Positions 45,242-53,374 of a stretch of DNA of 64,000 nt are shown in pieces. The stretch spans positions 102,017-166,016 of the forward strand of contig NZ_JAKJHS010000009.1 of assembly GCF_021648825.1 (NCBI RefSeq). Reading direction: 5' to 3'. The notes beneath the pieces were generated by a model. It worked only from the letters and a program-made list of their open reading frames with translations. It was not told where the DNA came from and did not search any database. The stretch comes from Rhizobium halophilum (GTDB taxonomy: Bacteria > Pseudomonadota > Alphaproteobacteria > Rhizobiales > Rhizobiaceae). How positions within the stretch are numbered: position 1 is the first letter of the stretch; each line of letters starts with the position of its first letter. Both the position numbers and the translations under genes were made by a program.

Positions 45242-47236
45242 TCAGAGGGCGGACAAGGCACGGGCGGAAGTCGCGCCCCTGTCAGATCGTTTTAGCGCGC
45301 TCGCCGTCATGGGCCTCCCCAGATGATAGCCTTGCACGAGGTCGATGCCCAATCGCTTCATCAGGCTTGCCTGCTCCGGTGTCTCGACACCTTCGGCAAG
45401 AATGGTTGCCTGCCGATTTCGCACCAGCCGTATGATGTCCTCCAGCATGGCGCGGCCTCTGGGCGTATGACTGTCATGAACGAAGGACTTGTCGATCTTG
45501 ACGCAGTCGAATTCGACGAGCCGTAACCAGGACAGGCCGGCGAATCCTGTTCCGAAGTCGTCCAGCCAGATCTTCACTCCCAGTGCCTTGAGATCGTTGA
45601 TGCAGCGGCAGGCGCCTGAGTGCATTTCCATGTCCTGCCCCTCGGTAATTTCGAGAGCCAGCCGATCTCCGGTGATCCCGGCTTCATGCAAGGTTAGCGC
45701 GACGAATGCCGCGAAACCAGGGCTTCTCAGTTGAAGCGGCGATACGTTGACGCTGGCGATCTGCATCAGGTTGGGGGCCAGAACGTCGTGGCAAACCGTC
45801 TGGATTGCCCACTGCCCGAGCGAGAGGATTGTTCCTGTGCGCTCGGCAATCGGAATGAAGAGGCTCGGTGGGATGAGACCGCCATCTGGCATGCGCAGGC
45901 GCATGAGTGACTCGACTGCGGACACCTCTCCAGATCCCACATCCTGAAGTGGCTGATAAACCATGGAGACCAGATGCTGCGGAACGGCGATCTTGAGAAC
46001 GGCTGCTACGTGTTCACGGTCATCGCTGGTCTGGGGATCGTTGGGATCGAACAGCCGGACACAGTTGCGGCCGGCGGCCTTTGAAGCGTACAGCGCCCGG
46101 TCTGCCTCATAAATCACCTTCTCCAGCTTTGCCGCCGCGTGGTGCCGGGTGAAGGCTGCTCCAACGCTTACCGTTACGATCGAGATACCGTCCCGCCGCT
46201 GCTCATGGCGAAGCTCCAGCCGCTCGACCACCTGCCGGATTGCTTCTGCCAGCCCCGCGAGCTCAGCCTCCTCGTCAAGCTTGGCAAGGATGATGAACTC
46301 TTCACCCCCGTAGCGCCCAATGGTCGCCTGGCGCATTTCGGCAAGATCGCGAAGAGCGTCCGCGACGATCGTGAGGCATCGGTCACCTTCCTGATGTCCG
46401 TAGCAGTCATTGTATCTCTTGAAGAAATCAACGTCGACCAGGATGGCGGCGAAAGCTTCTCCAGCATGCTGCCACCGATCCCAAAGGTCCCGCAATCGTT
46501 GATCAATCGCGCGGCGGTTCTCGAGGCCCGTCAGCGGGTCCGTGTGGGAGAGGCGCAGCAATTGCTGACCGCGCTCCGTGGCTTCCTTCTGCTGCGCCTT
46601 CGCTTCAAGCGCGTTGAGGAAAACATTGAAGCGTTCCTGGTTCAGCTTCCAGTTTACGTAGGAAGTAAAGATGAAACAGGAAATGCAGAAGATACCAAAG
46701 GTGAGCTTGTACCCCACGCCTTGGGTCGGGAGGCCGTAGAGACCCGCGATAAACAGGACCACGATCACCCCGGAGGCTATCAGTGATAGCCGGAAGGCGA
46801 AGCTGAAGAACAGGTTGACGCTCATCATGAAGATCGCGCCGAACACCATGTAGTAGGACATGACCTCCGTGTTGGAGGTCTGCAGCGCCGTGAAAAGCCA
46901 TCCCGCATAAGCAGCCACTAGGGCAGCTGCCGAGACGCGATCGATCGCATCAGCCCCGGCATTGCGCCAGACCAGAAGCTCGAGTGATGCGAGCATCATC
47001 GCCGAGATGACAAAACGAGTCACCACGGTTATCGCGGCAGCATCCGGGATCAGAAGGATGTCGGTCAGCGAGAAAAGGAGATGGACGAATACGGCAACCC
47101 ATAGCCCCTGACGCGTTATCTTGCGGCGGATCTTTTCACCCTGTTGGCGATAAAGCGCGCGAAGAACCTCCGCCGGCTGCTGCAGCGGATTTCGCGGAAC
47201 ATCGATCTCAAGCACGTCGGCCAATCTGTGCGTCAT
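45242..47236 (-). CDS. Cyclic-di-GMP enzyme with GGDEF and EAL domains
   Basis: From ATG 47236 the protein has 664 residues: a membrane part with about six helices (about 30-200), a short coiled coil, a GGDEF domain (GRYGGEEFII near 310) and an EAL domain (about 420-655). Metal and catalytic residues of the phosphodiesterase are visible: ESLMRLR in place of EAL(R), SVNVSPLQL, LALEITEG, LDDFGTGF, VKIDKSFV and ILAEGVET. Both cyclase and phosphodiesterase activities seem possible. It is divergent from the methyltransferase-like gene. Confidence 0.9.
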   Translation of the reverse strand: MTHRLADVLEIDVPRNPLQQPAEVLRALYRQQGEKIRRKITRQGLWVAVFVHLLFSLTDILLIPDAAAITVVTRFVISAMMLASLELLVWRNAGADAIDRVSAAALVAAYAGWLFTALQTSNTEVMSYYMVFGAIFMMSVNLFFSFAFRLSLIASGVIVVLFIAGLYGLPTQGVGYKLTFGIFCISCFIFTSYVNWKLNQERFNVFLNALEAKAQQKEATERGQQLLRLSHTDPLTGLENRRAIDQRLRDLWDRWQHAGEAFAAILVDVDFFKRYNDCYGHQEGDRCLTIVADALRDLAEMRQATIGRYGGEEFIILAKLDEEAELAGLAEAIRQVVERLELRHEQRRDGISIVTVSVGAAFTRHHAAAKLEKVIYEADRALYASKAAGRNCVRLFDPNDPQTSDDREHVAAVLKIAVPQHLVSMVYQPLQDVGSGEVSAVESLMRLRMPDGGLIPPSLFIPIAERTGTILSLGQWAIQTVCHDVLAPNLMQIASVNVSPLQLRSPGFAAFVALTLHEAGITGDRLALEITEGQDMEMHSGACRCINDLKALGVKIWLDDFGTGFAGLSWLRLVEFDCVKIDKSFVHDSHTPRGRAMLEDIIRLVRNRQATILAEGVETPEQASLMKRLGIDLVQGYHLGRPMTASALKRSDRGATSARALSAL

Positions 47237-47478
47237 GCACCTTCCACTGCGTTGATTGCTGTGGTGTCGAACGTCTTCTGTAGCTGTCGGGTTCGGACCC
47301 ATGCTTGCATGCGCCGTCGCCAGACCGCCGTCTTCGGACCAGCGTCTCCCGTATCAGAGGAACCTGTGTCTGAGAAACGGAGTAGCAGAAGGAGCTTAAG
47401 CATCTCTAAAGAAGCGTCCGCTCCGGTTGATGCCGACGTTAACCATGTTTCCCAAAGCTGCGAGATTTTTTTGCTCAC
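47237..47478. promoter_or_regulatory. Divergent promoter region of GGDEF-EAL and methyltransferase-like genes
   Basis: No gene is visible in these 242 bases. TTAACC half-sites occur near 47440, and a full TTAA-N7-TTAAC CtrA-type box lies at 47501-47516 just inside the longest methyltransferase frame. Confidence 0.45.
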
Positions 47479-48570
47479 ATGGCTCATCTTGAGGCGGTTG
47501 TTAACCTCCCATTAACGAGCGAGATTGGCGTGAACAGACGCGAGATTGTTTTCGACGGACAGAGCTTGATCACTCCCGAATCCGTCAAGCGAGAGGTCTT
47601 CTCCTCTCCTGATCTAACCAACGAGCACCAACTGGCAGCAGCCGAAGCACAGGTCGCATTGGTTCTCTCGATTGCCAAACAGCAGGTTGATGCGGGGCAG
47701 GAGCCGGCTCTGATCATCGACCGACTGATAAAGTCGCTGCACGAGATCCGGGATCGCTATTGGAGCATCTGGGCGCAGCTTGTGCCGGTCGTGCAGAATC
47801 ACCCGATTCGCGCTTATTTCCACGAGGATCCTTTCACGCGCTGGTCCTTCGAGAAGCCGCGTGGCTACTCCGGCGACGCCCACCTTATCGATTTCATCTA
47901 TGGGCATCCCTCGGTCGCCCATGAAATCCGGTCGGCTTCGCCACTCGGGCGCACGCTGCACGAATATACCAAGAATGCACCGTCTGCGGTGGCGGTACGC
48001 GAGCGGCGCGATCTCTTGACGCGCTATGTCGACGAAGTCGCTGGTGACAGGGGGGCTGAGACCGAAATTCTGACGGTGGCGGCAGGTCACCTGCGCGAAG
48101 CTGATCGCTCCGTTGCGTTGAAGGAAGGGCGGATCAAGCGCTGGGTTGCGCTTGACCAGGATCCCTTGAGCGTCGGAGCGACAGCTCGTGACTTCAACGG
48201 AACCTGCGTTGAAGCCATTGACGGCTCCGTTCGAGGCCTGCTGACGAAGTCACAGAAGCTCGGGACTTTCGACTTCATCTATGCCGCCGGCCTCTACGAC
48301 TATCTGGCAGACAAGGTGGCGGTCAAGCTCACCCAGACTTGCCTCGATATGCTGAAACCGGGCGGCATGTTCCTGTTTGCCAACTTCTCCACCGAAGTTC
48401 CGGATGATGGCTACATGGAGACGATGATGAACTGGACATTGCTGCTGCGTTCGCAGTCGGACATGTGGAAGATCATTAATGAGAGCGCGGCCGGTCACGA
48501 CGTCGACTCAGAGGTCATGTTCGGGGCCAACCGCAACATCATCTACGGAACGATCAAGAAGCGTTCCTGA
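47479..48570 (+). CDS. SAM-dependent methyltransferase-like protein, EF biosynthesis (PhcB-like) type
   Basis: The 363-residue frame has a helical N-terminal region with RWSFEKPRGYSGDAHLIDFIYGHP and a C-terminal Rossmann fold (ETEILTVAAGHLREADR, RWVALDQDPLSVGAT, FDFIYAAGLYDYL). Its second half resembles class I methyltransferases, and the GYSGDA segment is typical of the 3-hydroxypalmitate methyl ester (PhcB-type) and related proteins. The first 17 codons include TTA, a codon rare here, and a CtrA-type box lies inside them (47501-47516); the true start may be GTG 47530. The product is unknown. Confidence 0.6.
   Translation: MAHLEAVVNLPLTSEIGVNRREIVFDGQSLITPESVKREVFSSPDLTNEHQLAAAEAQVALVLSIAKQQVDAGQEPALIIDRLIKSLHEIRDRYWSIWAQLVPVVQNHPIRAYFHEDPFTRWSFEKPRGYSGDAHLIDFIYGHPSVAHEIRSASPLGRTLHEYTKNAPSAVAVRERRDLLTRYVDEVAGDRGAETEILTVAAGHLREADRSVALKEGRIKRWVALDQDPLSVGATARDFNGTCVEAIDGSVRGLLTKSQKLGTFDFIYAAGLYDYLADKVAVKLTQTCLDMLKPGGMFLFANFSTEVPDDGYMETMMNWTLLLRSQSDMWKIINESAAGHDVDSEVMFGANRNIIYGTIKKRS
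47501..47516. promoter_or_regulatory. CtrA-type box TTAA-N7-TTAAC
   Basis: TTAACCTCCCATTAAC matches the alphaproteobacterial CtrA consensus of two TTAA half-sites separated by seven bases. It lies at the front of the methyltransferase-like gene. Binding in this organism is inferred only. Confidence 0.5.
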
Positions 48571-48578
48571 CGGAGCGG

Positions 48579-48612
48579 CAGGCCCAACGCGTTCGTGATC
48601 GCCTTGGGCCTG
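48579..48612 (+). terminator. Hairpin after methyltransferase-like gene
   Basis: CAGGCCCAA (48579-48587) pairs perfectly with TTGGGCCTG (48604-48612). A T-rich run is missing, so it may work weakly, but it lies just after the stop codon. Confidence 0.5.
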
Positions 48613-48615
48613 TCG

Positions 48616-48632
48616 TTAGCGGCGCATTAACC
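48616..48632. promoter_or_regulatory. CtrA-like box TTAG-N7-TTAACC
   Basis: TTAG and TTAACC are separated by seven bases, 52 bases before the start of the L,D-transpeptidase gene. The first half-site has one mismatch to the consensus TTAA. Confidence 0.45.
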
Positions 48633-48683
48633 ATAACGTCCTTAAGTTGCCGCCATCAAACGGACACCTTGAGGACACCATTC

Positions 48684-49301
48684 ATGTCGCTATCCCGTCG
48701 CGGGTTTCTGCTCGGCCTGCCGCTCTTCGTCACCGCATGTGCATCGAGCGGTGTCGACCATCGTTCCAATTACGCGGCCCTACCGGACGAGCAATTTCCG
48801 CTACGGGCGGTTCCACTCGCGAAGATCAAGCCCGAACTTCGCCGTCAGGTGGTCGCATATGAAACGAAGCACAAGCCCGGTACGATCGTTGTCGATACTC
48901 AGGCGCGTCGCCTTTACCACGTGATGGAAGGTGGCCAGGCAATGCGATACGGCGTCGGCGTGGGGCGTGAGGGATTGGCTTTTCGCGGTCATGCTTATGT
49001 CGGGCGTAAGGCCGAGTGGCCAAGCTGGACACCGACCGCGAACATGATTCGCCGTGAGCCGGAGAAGAACCTCAAATATGCAGCCGGCGTCCCTGGTGGC
49101 CCAAATAATCCGCTCGGCGCCCGCGCAATCTACCTCTACCGCAACGGCAACGATACCCATTTCCGTATCCACGGTACCAATCAGCCGCAAACGATTGGCT
49201 ATGCCATGTCGAGTGGCTGCGTGCGAATGATGAACCACGACGTGATCGACCTCTACGAGCGCGTGAACGTTGGTGATCGGGTTGTCGTACTTCAGGCTTG
49301 A
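48684..49301 (+). CDS. L,D-transpeptidase, lipoprotein (ErfK/YbiS family)
   Basis: The 205-residue protein starts with a lipoprotein signal (MSLSRRGFLLGLPLFVTAC) and has the catalytic motif HGTNQPQTIGYAMSSGCVRMMN with the nucleophilic Cys near 178. It cross-links or modifies peptidoglycan in the periplasm. Rhizobiales use many such enzymes for polar growth. ATG 48684 is chosen, as the longer frame starts with TTG and breaks the signal peptide. The CtrA-like box upstream would fit cell cycle control. Confidence 0.9.
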   Translation: MSLSRRGFLLGLPLFVTACASSGVDHRSNYAALPDEQFPLRAVPLAKIKPELRRQVVAYETKHKPGTIVVDTQARRLYHVMEGGQAMRYGVGVGREGLAFRGHAYVGRKAEWPSWTPTANMIRREPEKNLKYAAGVPGGPNNPLGARAIYLYRNGNDTHFRIHGTNQPQTIGYAMSSGCVRMMNHDVIDLYERVNVGDRVVVLQA

Positions 49302-49317
49302 TCGAACACGGCCTGGT

Positions 49318-50226
49318 TCATCGGCCGCCCCTCGACAATAGTCCGGTTGAGAGCAAGACGCCCAGCGCCGTCACGACGGTCGCCGTGATCGTCACTCCAT
49401 TGACGAGTTCTCCGAGCAGAAGTGCGCCGCCAATTGCAGCCGCCACCGGGGTAATGGCGGTATAGGCCGCAGCCTTCGTCCCTCCCAGCATTCTGACCGC
49501 GGAGCCGTAGAAGATCGTTGCGAGGAGTCCCGAGAGCAGGGCCTGCGGCACGAGTTGGAGTGCGATCTCGGAAGCCGGTGCAACAAGCATGTTGGACCCC
49601 AGCACCGGGATTAGCGCGAGGTTGATCACGGTCGACCAGAAGCAGATCAAGGCACCGGCTTCAAAAGCGCCCAGGCCGGTCTTGCGAAAGGCGTGGGTGT
49701 AGATCGCCCACAGCGTCGCTCCAAAAGGCAGCACCAGATAACTCCGCCATGTCAGGCTCGTTTCTGCGGATGTGCCAAGAAGGAGAAGCAGACCTCCCAG
49801 CAGGATCGACAGCATGCCGATCTTCCGTAGGCCATCGGGACGCTCGCCGAGGATCAGCATGCCAATCAGTGCTGTTGCCAGTGGCATTGTTCCCGGCAAG
49901 AGCACGCCCGCAGCCGAAGCGGGTGTTGCAAGAAGCCCGAACGCCGCGACCTGGAAGAAGGGCGCACCTGCCCCCACGATCATCAGGACCAGCGGAACCG
50001 TTCCCGCACGCCTCGGCCATAAACCTGTGCGACGCAGGAAGGGCGCGAGGACCAATGCCGGGACGCCAAAACGCAGCAGGCTGAGGTCCAGCGGCGTCAG
50101 AACCCCGATTTTGCTGTAGCGCATCGTGATCAGCCACGTTGCCCAGATCGCCACCACGGATAGAGCGGCGGCGGCGCCGAGCGCAGTCGAACGTATCGCT
50201 GTGTCGGGTGCTATCGTTTGCGTCAC
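49318..50226 (-). CDS. EamA/DMT family transporter
   Basis: This protein of about 300 residues has ten hydrophobic helices with two EamA repeats (GVLTPLDLSLLRFGVPALVLAPF in the first, KAAAYTAITPVAAAIGG in the last). GAGGAGG lies 5 bases before GTG 50226; an in-frame ATG at 50253 would extend it by nine residues. It is divergent from the Lrp-type regulator, which may control it. Lrp-linked DMT proteins often export amino acids, but the substrate is unknown. Confidence 0.82.
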   Translation of the reverse strand: MTQTIAPDTAIRSTALGAAAALSVVAIWATWLITMRYSKIGVLTPLDLSLLRFGVPALVLAPFLRRTGLWPRRAGTVPLVLMIVGAGAPFFQVAAFGLLATPASAAGVLLPGTMPLATALIGMLILGERPDGLRKIGMLSILLGGLLLLLGTSAETSLTWRSYLVLPFGATLWAIYTHAFRKTGLGAFEAGALICFWSTVINLALIPVLGSNMLVAPASEIALQLVPQALLSGLLATIFYGSAVRMLGGTKAAAYTAITPVAAAIGGALLLGELVNGVTITATVVTALGVLLSTGLLSRGGR

Positions 50227-50354
50227 CACGTCCTCCTCTGTGTCGCAGGACACGTAAGATACTGCAGGAGGCGAGACCGGTCCTTGCTAAACGATGTAGT
50301 TAAGGCCATCCTTTTGGCATAAGGTTGCCGGTAAGACTGGCATAGAGGCCGGAT
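50227..50354. promoter_or_regulatory. Divergent promoter region of exporter and Lrp regulator
   Basis: The gap has an inverted repeat GGCA-N6-TGCC (50316-50329) about 25 bases before the regulator start, a possible Lrp-type site. Confidence 0.35.
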
Positions 50355-50831
50355 ATGCCAAAACTGGATAAATTCGATCTGGGGATACTAAAGGTTCTAC
50401 AGCATGATGCCCGAGCTACCAACGTAGACGTTGCAGAGCATGTGAATCTCTCACCTTCGCCCTGCCTGCGGCGCACACGCCTCCTGGAACAATCGGGGAT
50501 CATCCGAGGCTACCACGCCGACATTGATCGGCAGGCTGTCGGACTTGAACTCACAGTCTTCGTCGCCTTTAAGGTTGTTCGACATTCGCGCGAGAATGCC
50601 CATGCGCTGGAGCAGGCGCTTCTGGAAATTCCCGAGGTGATCGCCTGCCACATGATTTCGGGAGAGGCGGATTTTCTGGCCGAGGTTGTGGTCGAAAACC
50701 TTGCTGCTTACGAACGGTTGCTGACCGACAAGCTGCTCGTGCTGCCGCAGGTGACGGACATCAGGTCCAGCTTTTCCATCCGGACGGTGAAGACGAGTGG
50801 GCCTTTGAAGCTGCCGCGCCGAATGGAATGA
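50355..50831 (+). CDS. Lrp/AsnC-family transcriptional regulator
   Basis: The 158-residue regulator has the HTH in LDKFDLGILKVLQHDAR to SPSPCLRRTRLLEQSGIIRGY and a C-terminal RAM/AsnC dimerisation domain with HMISGEADFLAEVVVENL. These proteins sense amino acids, and their usual place is next to the gene they control, here the divergent exporter. Confidence 0.9.
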   Translation: MPKLDKFDLGILKVLQHDARATNVDVAEHVNLSPSPCLRRTRLLEQSGIIRGYHADIDRQAVGLELTVFVAFKVVRHSRENAHALEQALLEIPEVIACHMISGEADFLAEVVVENLAAYERLLTDKLLVLPQVTDIRSSFSIRTVKTSGPLKLPRRME

Positions 50832-51020
50832 CCCCGGGGGCACAGCGGACGACGGCGCGCCGTGAGGCCGGCGGCATGCTCCATGGTGGCACAGCTCCTC
50901 GTCCCTGTAACCGGAAGCGTGCGTCTCATCTCATCGGCTGGGGCGGGAGTACGCGAGCAACCATTTCTATGATTGCTCGTTGTTCCGCGGACTGAACTTC
51001 AGGCCCTTCAGGGACGCGAG

Positions 51021-51953
51021 ATGAACCTAGTTGCCATCTTCAACCGCGATGGCGGAACCTTCAAGACGACGGAGATGGAGGAATACTGCGCCCGTGCGAC
51101 GCAAACCTTCCGGAATGCGGGCCATCAAATCGAGTGCCACATCGTTGCGGGCAAGGATATTGTCGAGACGATGCAGAGGGTGGCCGCCACGCCGGGACTG
51201 GAGGGATTGATCGCCGGTGGTGGCGACGGCACGATCTCTGCGGCAGCAGGTATCGCATGGCGCAATGGCCTGACGCTCGGCATAGTACCGGCCGGGACCA
51301 TGAACCTCTTCGCCCGCTCACTGAAGCTGCCGCTCGACATCTGGGATGTGCTGGAGGTGCTTGCTGACGGACGGGTGCAGCAGGTCGACATCGCCAGTGC
51401 AAACGGCCACAGCTTCGTCCACCAATTCTCTGCGGGACTTCATGCCCGAATGGTGCGTTATCGCGATTCCATGACATTCGGCTCCAGGCTTGGAAAGATG
51501 CGTGCCAGCGCACGCGCGGTGCTTGGGGTGATGTTCAACCCCCCGGTCTTCGAGGTTGAGTTCAACGCAGAAGGCAGGAAAGGACGCCGCAAGGTCTCGG
51601 CGATTTCGGTGTCCAACAACGAGTTTGGCCCGGATCCTCTCCTTTATGCCGATGATGTCACCCGTGGCAGGTTGGGCTTTTACGTCGCTGATCCACTCAC
51701 GCCCAAAGGTGTGGCACAGCTTACCGTCGACATCCTTCGCGGTCACCTGAAGGACAATGATGCGGTGACGGCCATGACGGCGGCAGAGGTCGAACTGCAT
51801 TTCCCGCGAGAGCGTCGCGACGTCCGCTGCGTCATCGATGGCGAGCTCCTGCCGATGGACCGCCATGTGAAGATCCAGATCCACGCAGGCGAACTGAAGG
51901 TTCTTGTGCCGGCCTCAGAAACGGGGGAGCAAGAAGCCGGCAGCGGCATTTGA
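51021..51953 (+). CDS. Diacylglycerol kinase-like lipid kinase
   Basis: The 310-residue cytosolic enzyme has the DAGK catalytic domain with the nucleotide loop AGGGDGTISAAAG (near residues 70-82), LGIVPAGTMNLFARS and a C-terminal domain with VSNNEFGPDPLLYADD. It phosphorylates a membrane lipid, most likely diacylglycerol or a sphingoid base. ATG 51021 with GGGACGCGAG upstream is preferred over the longer frame. Confidence 0.85.
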   Translation: MNLVAIFNRDGGTFKTTEMEEYCARATQTFRNAGHQIECHIVAGKDIVETMQRVAATPGLEGLIAGGGDGTISAAAGIAWRNGLTLGIVPAGTMNLFARSLKLPLDIWDVLEVLADGRVQQVDIASANGHSFVHQFSAGLHARMVRYRDSMTFGSRLGKMRASARAVLGVMFNPPVFEVEFNAEGRKGRRKVSAISVSNNEFGPDPLLYADDVTRGRLGFYVADPLTPKGVAQLTVDILRGHLKDNDAVTAMTAAEVELHFPRERRDVRCVIDGELLPMDRHVKIQIHAGELKVLVPASETGEQEAGSGI

Positions 51954-51959
51954 AGTGTC

Positions 51960-53291
51960 TTAGATGCGCGCCAGATAGGTCCGGTAGTCGAAGTCCGAGA
52001 CGGTTCTGAGGTAGGTGGTTGCTTCTTTGCGTTTGGTGTTCCCGTAGAGCGCCTGATAGCGCGTGCCCAGGATGTCGCGGATGAAGGGGGAGGAGGAGAA
52101 ATCCTCCACAGCAGTCAGGAAATCATGCGTCAATCGCCGCCCGTGGGAGGGTAGTTTGCCCACGTCGGTCTCTGGCCCCGGATCCAGTTGCCGCTCAAGC
52201 CCAAGAAGCATGCCGCCCAGGATGGCCGTGAGCAGCAGGTAAGGATTGGCGTCTGCGCCCGCGACCCGATGTTCGACGCGGGCGGCTGGGCCGTCTTTTT
52301 CCGGTATCCGGATGGCAGTTCCTCGATGCCCAAGGCCCCAGTCGATGTCGACGGGTGCAAAGGAGCCGGGTTGAAAACGACGGTAGGAGTTGGCAAAGGG
52401 AGCAAACAGCAGTTGCGCCTCTCGCATTGTTTCGAGCATGCCGGCGCATACGGACTTGAGCAGCACGGGCTCACCGCCTTGAGCATCCAGAACATTCTTG
52501 CCGTCCCGGTCGATGATGCTTGCATGCACGTGCAAACCGGAGCCGGCATGCTCGCTGTAGGGCTTGGCCATGCAGGTGGACTTCAGCCCATGCTGCCGCG
52601 CTGCCTGCTCCGCTAGACGTTTTAGATAGATGCAGTCGTCGGCGGCAGCCAGTGCATCTGCGCGGTGCAACAGGTTGATCTCGAACTGGCCGGGTCCGAA
52701 CTCGGCCGTCGTCGCGTCGCAGGGAAGCGCCTGAGCCTCAGCCCACAGGCGAAGCGTTCGCAGGTAGTCGTCAAGTGCGTCCACCGCGGTCATGTCATAG
52801 AGCTGGAAACCATTAGGCTCGCCACGATATGTCAGCCGCTTCGGCGGCCGTGGGACGCCCGTGTCTCGCCAGTCCTCCTCCACCACGTAAAATTCAAGCT
52901 CCGTCGCTACCACGGGTGTCAGCCCGCGCGCCTCGTATCGCCTCAACATCGAGGCCAGGATGGCGCGAGGATCCATGAAGCTCGGGGTGCCGTCGAGCTC
53001 ATGCATCGTTGCCAGCACCTGTCGGGATCCATCGGGTGCCCAGGGCATGGGTGCAAGAGTGCAGCGGTCGGGGATGCAGACGCCGTCCGGATCACCGATC
53101 GACAGCGACAGCCCGGTCAGATCGTCGTTGTCGTCGCCCCAGATATCCAACGACTGCGTCGAGGTGGGCAGCCGGACCAAGCCCTCCCAGACCTTCTTCT
53201 CTGCTTCCAGCGGGATCTGCTTGCCACGCAGGTCGCCGTTCATGCCCACGAGCAGGATCTCGATACGGGGGGGAGCTGTGTGTTCGGCCAT
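51960..53291 (-). CDS. Glutamine synthetase-like gamma-glutamylpolyamine synthetase
   Basis: The 443-residue enzyme has the GS fold, with the N-terminal RGKQIPLEAEKKVWEG and the metal-binding site FGPGQFEINLLHR, CMAKPYSEHAGSGLHVH and GTAIRIPEK. This subgroup is the gamma-glutamylputrescine/spermine synthetase PuuA type rather than nitrogen-assimilating GlnA. The aminotransferase gene next to it suggests polyamine or amine catabolism. Start is ATG 53291, the first with a plausible PuuA start. Confidence 0.85.
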   Translation of the reverse strand: MAEHTAPPRIEILLVGMNGDLRGKQIPLEAEKKVWEGLVRLPTSTQSLDIWGDDNDDLTGLSLSIGDPDGVCIPDRCTLAPMPWAPDGSRQVLATMHELDGTPSFMDPRAILASMLRRYEARGLTPVVATELEFYVVEEDWRDTGVPRPPKRLTYRGEPNGFQLYDMTAVDALDDYLRTLRLWAEAQALPCDATTAEFGPGQFEINLLHRADALAAADDCIYLKRLAEQAARQHGLKSTCMAKPYSEHAGSGLHVHASIIDRDGKNVLDAQGGEPVLLKSVCAGMLETMREAQLLFAPFANSYRRFQPGSFAPVDIDWGLGHRGTAIRIPEKDGPAARVEHRVAGADANPYLLLTAILGGMLLGLERQLDPGPETDVGKLPSHGRRLTHDFLTAVEDFSSSPFIRDILGTRYQALYGNTKRKEATTYLRTVSDFDYRTYLARI

Positions 53292-53374
53292 GGGGAGTCT
53301 GCTAAAGATGGTTGCGGAGCATGGTTCGTAGCCGATAAGAATCGGCCACACAATCTGAAGGCAGAGAATGCTTC

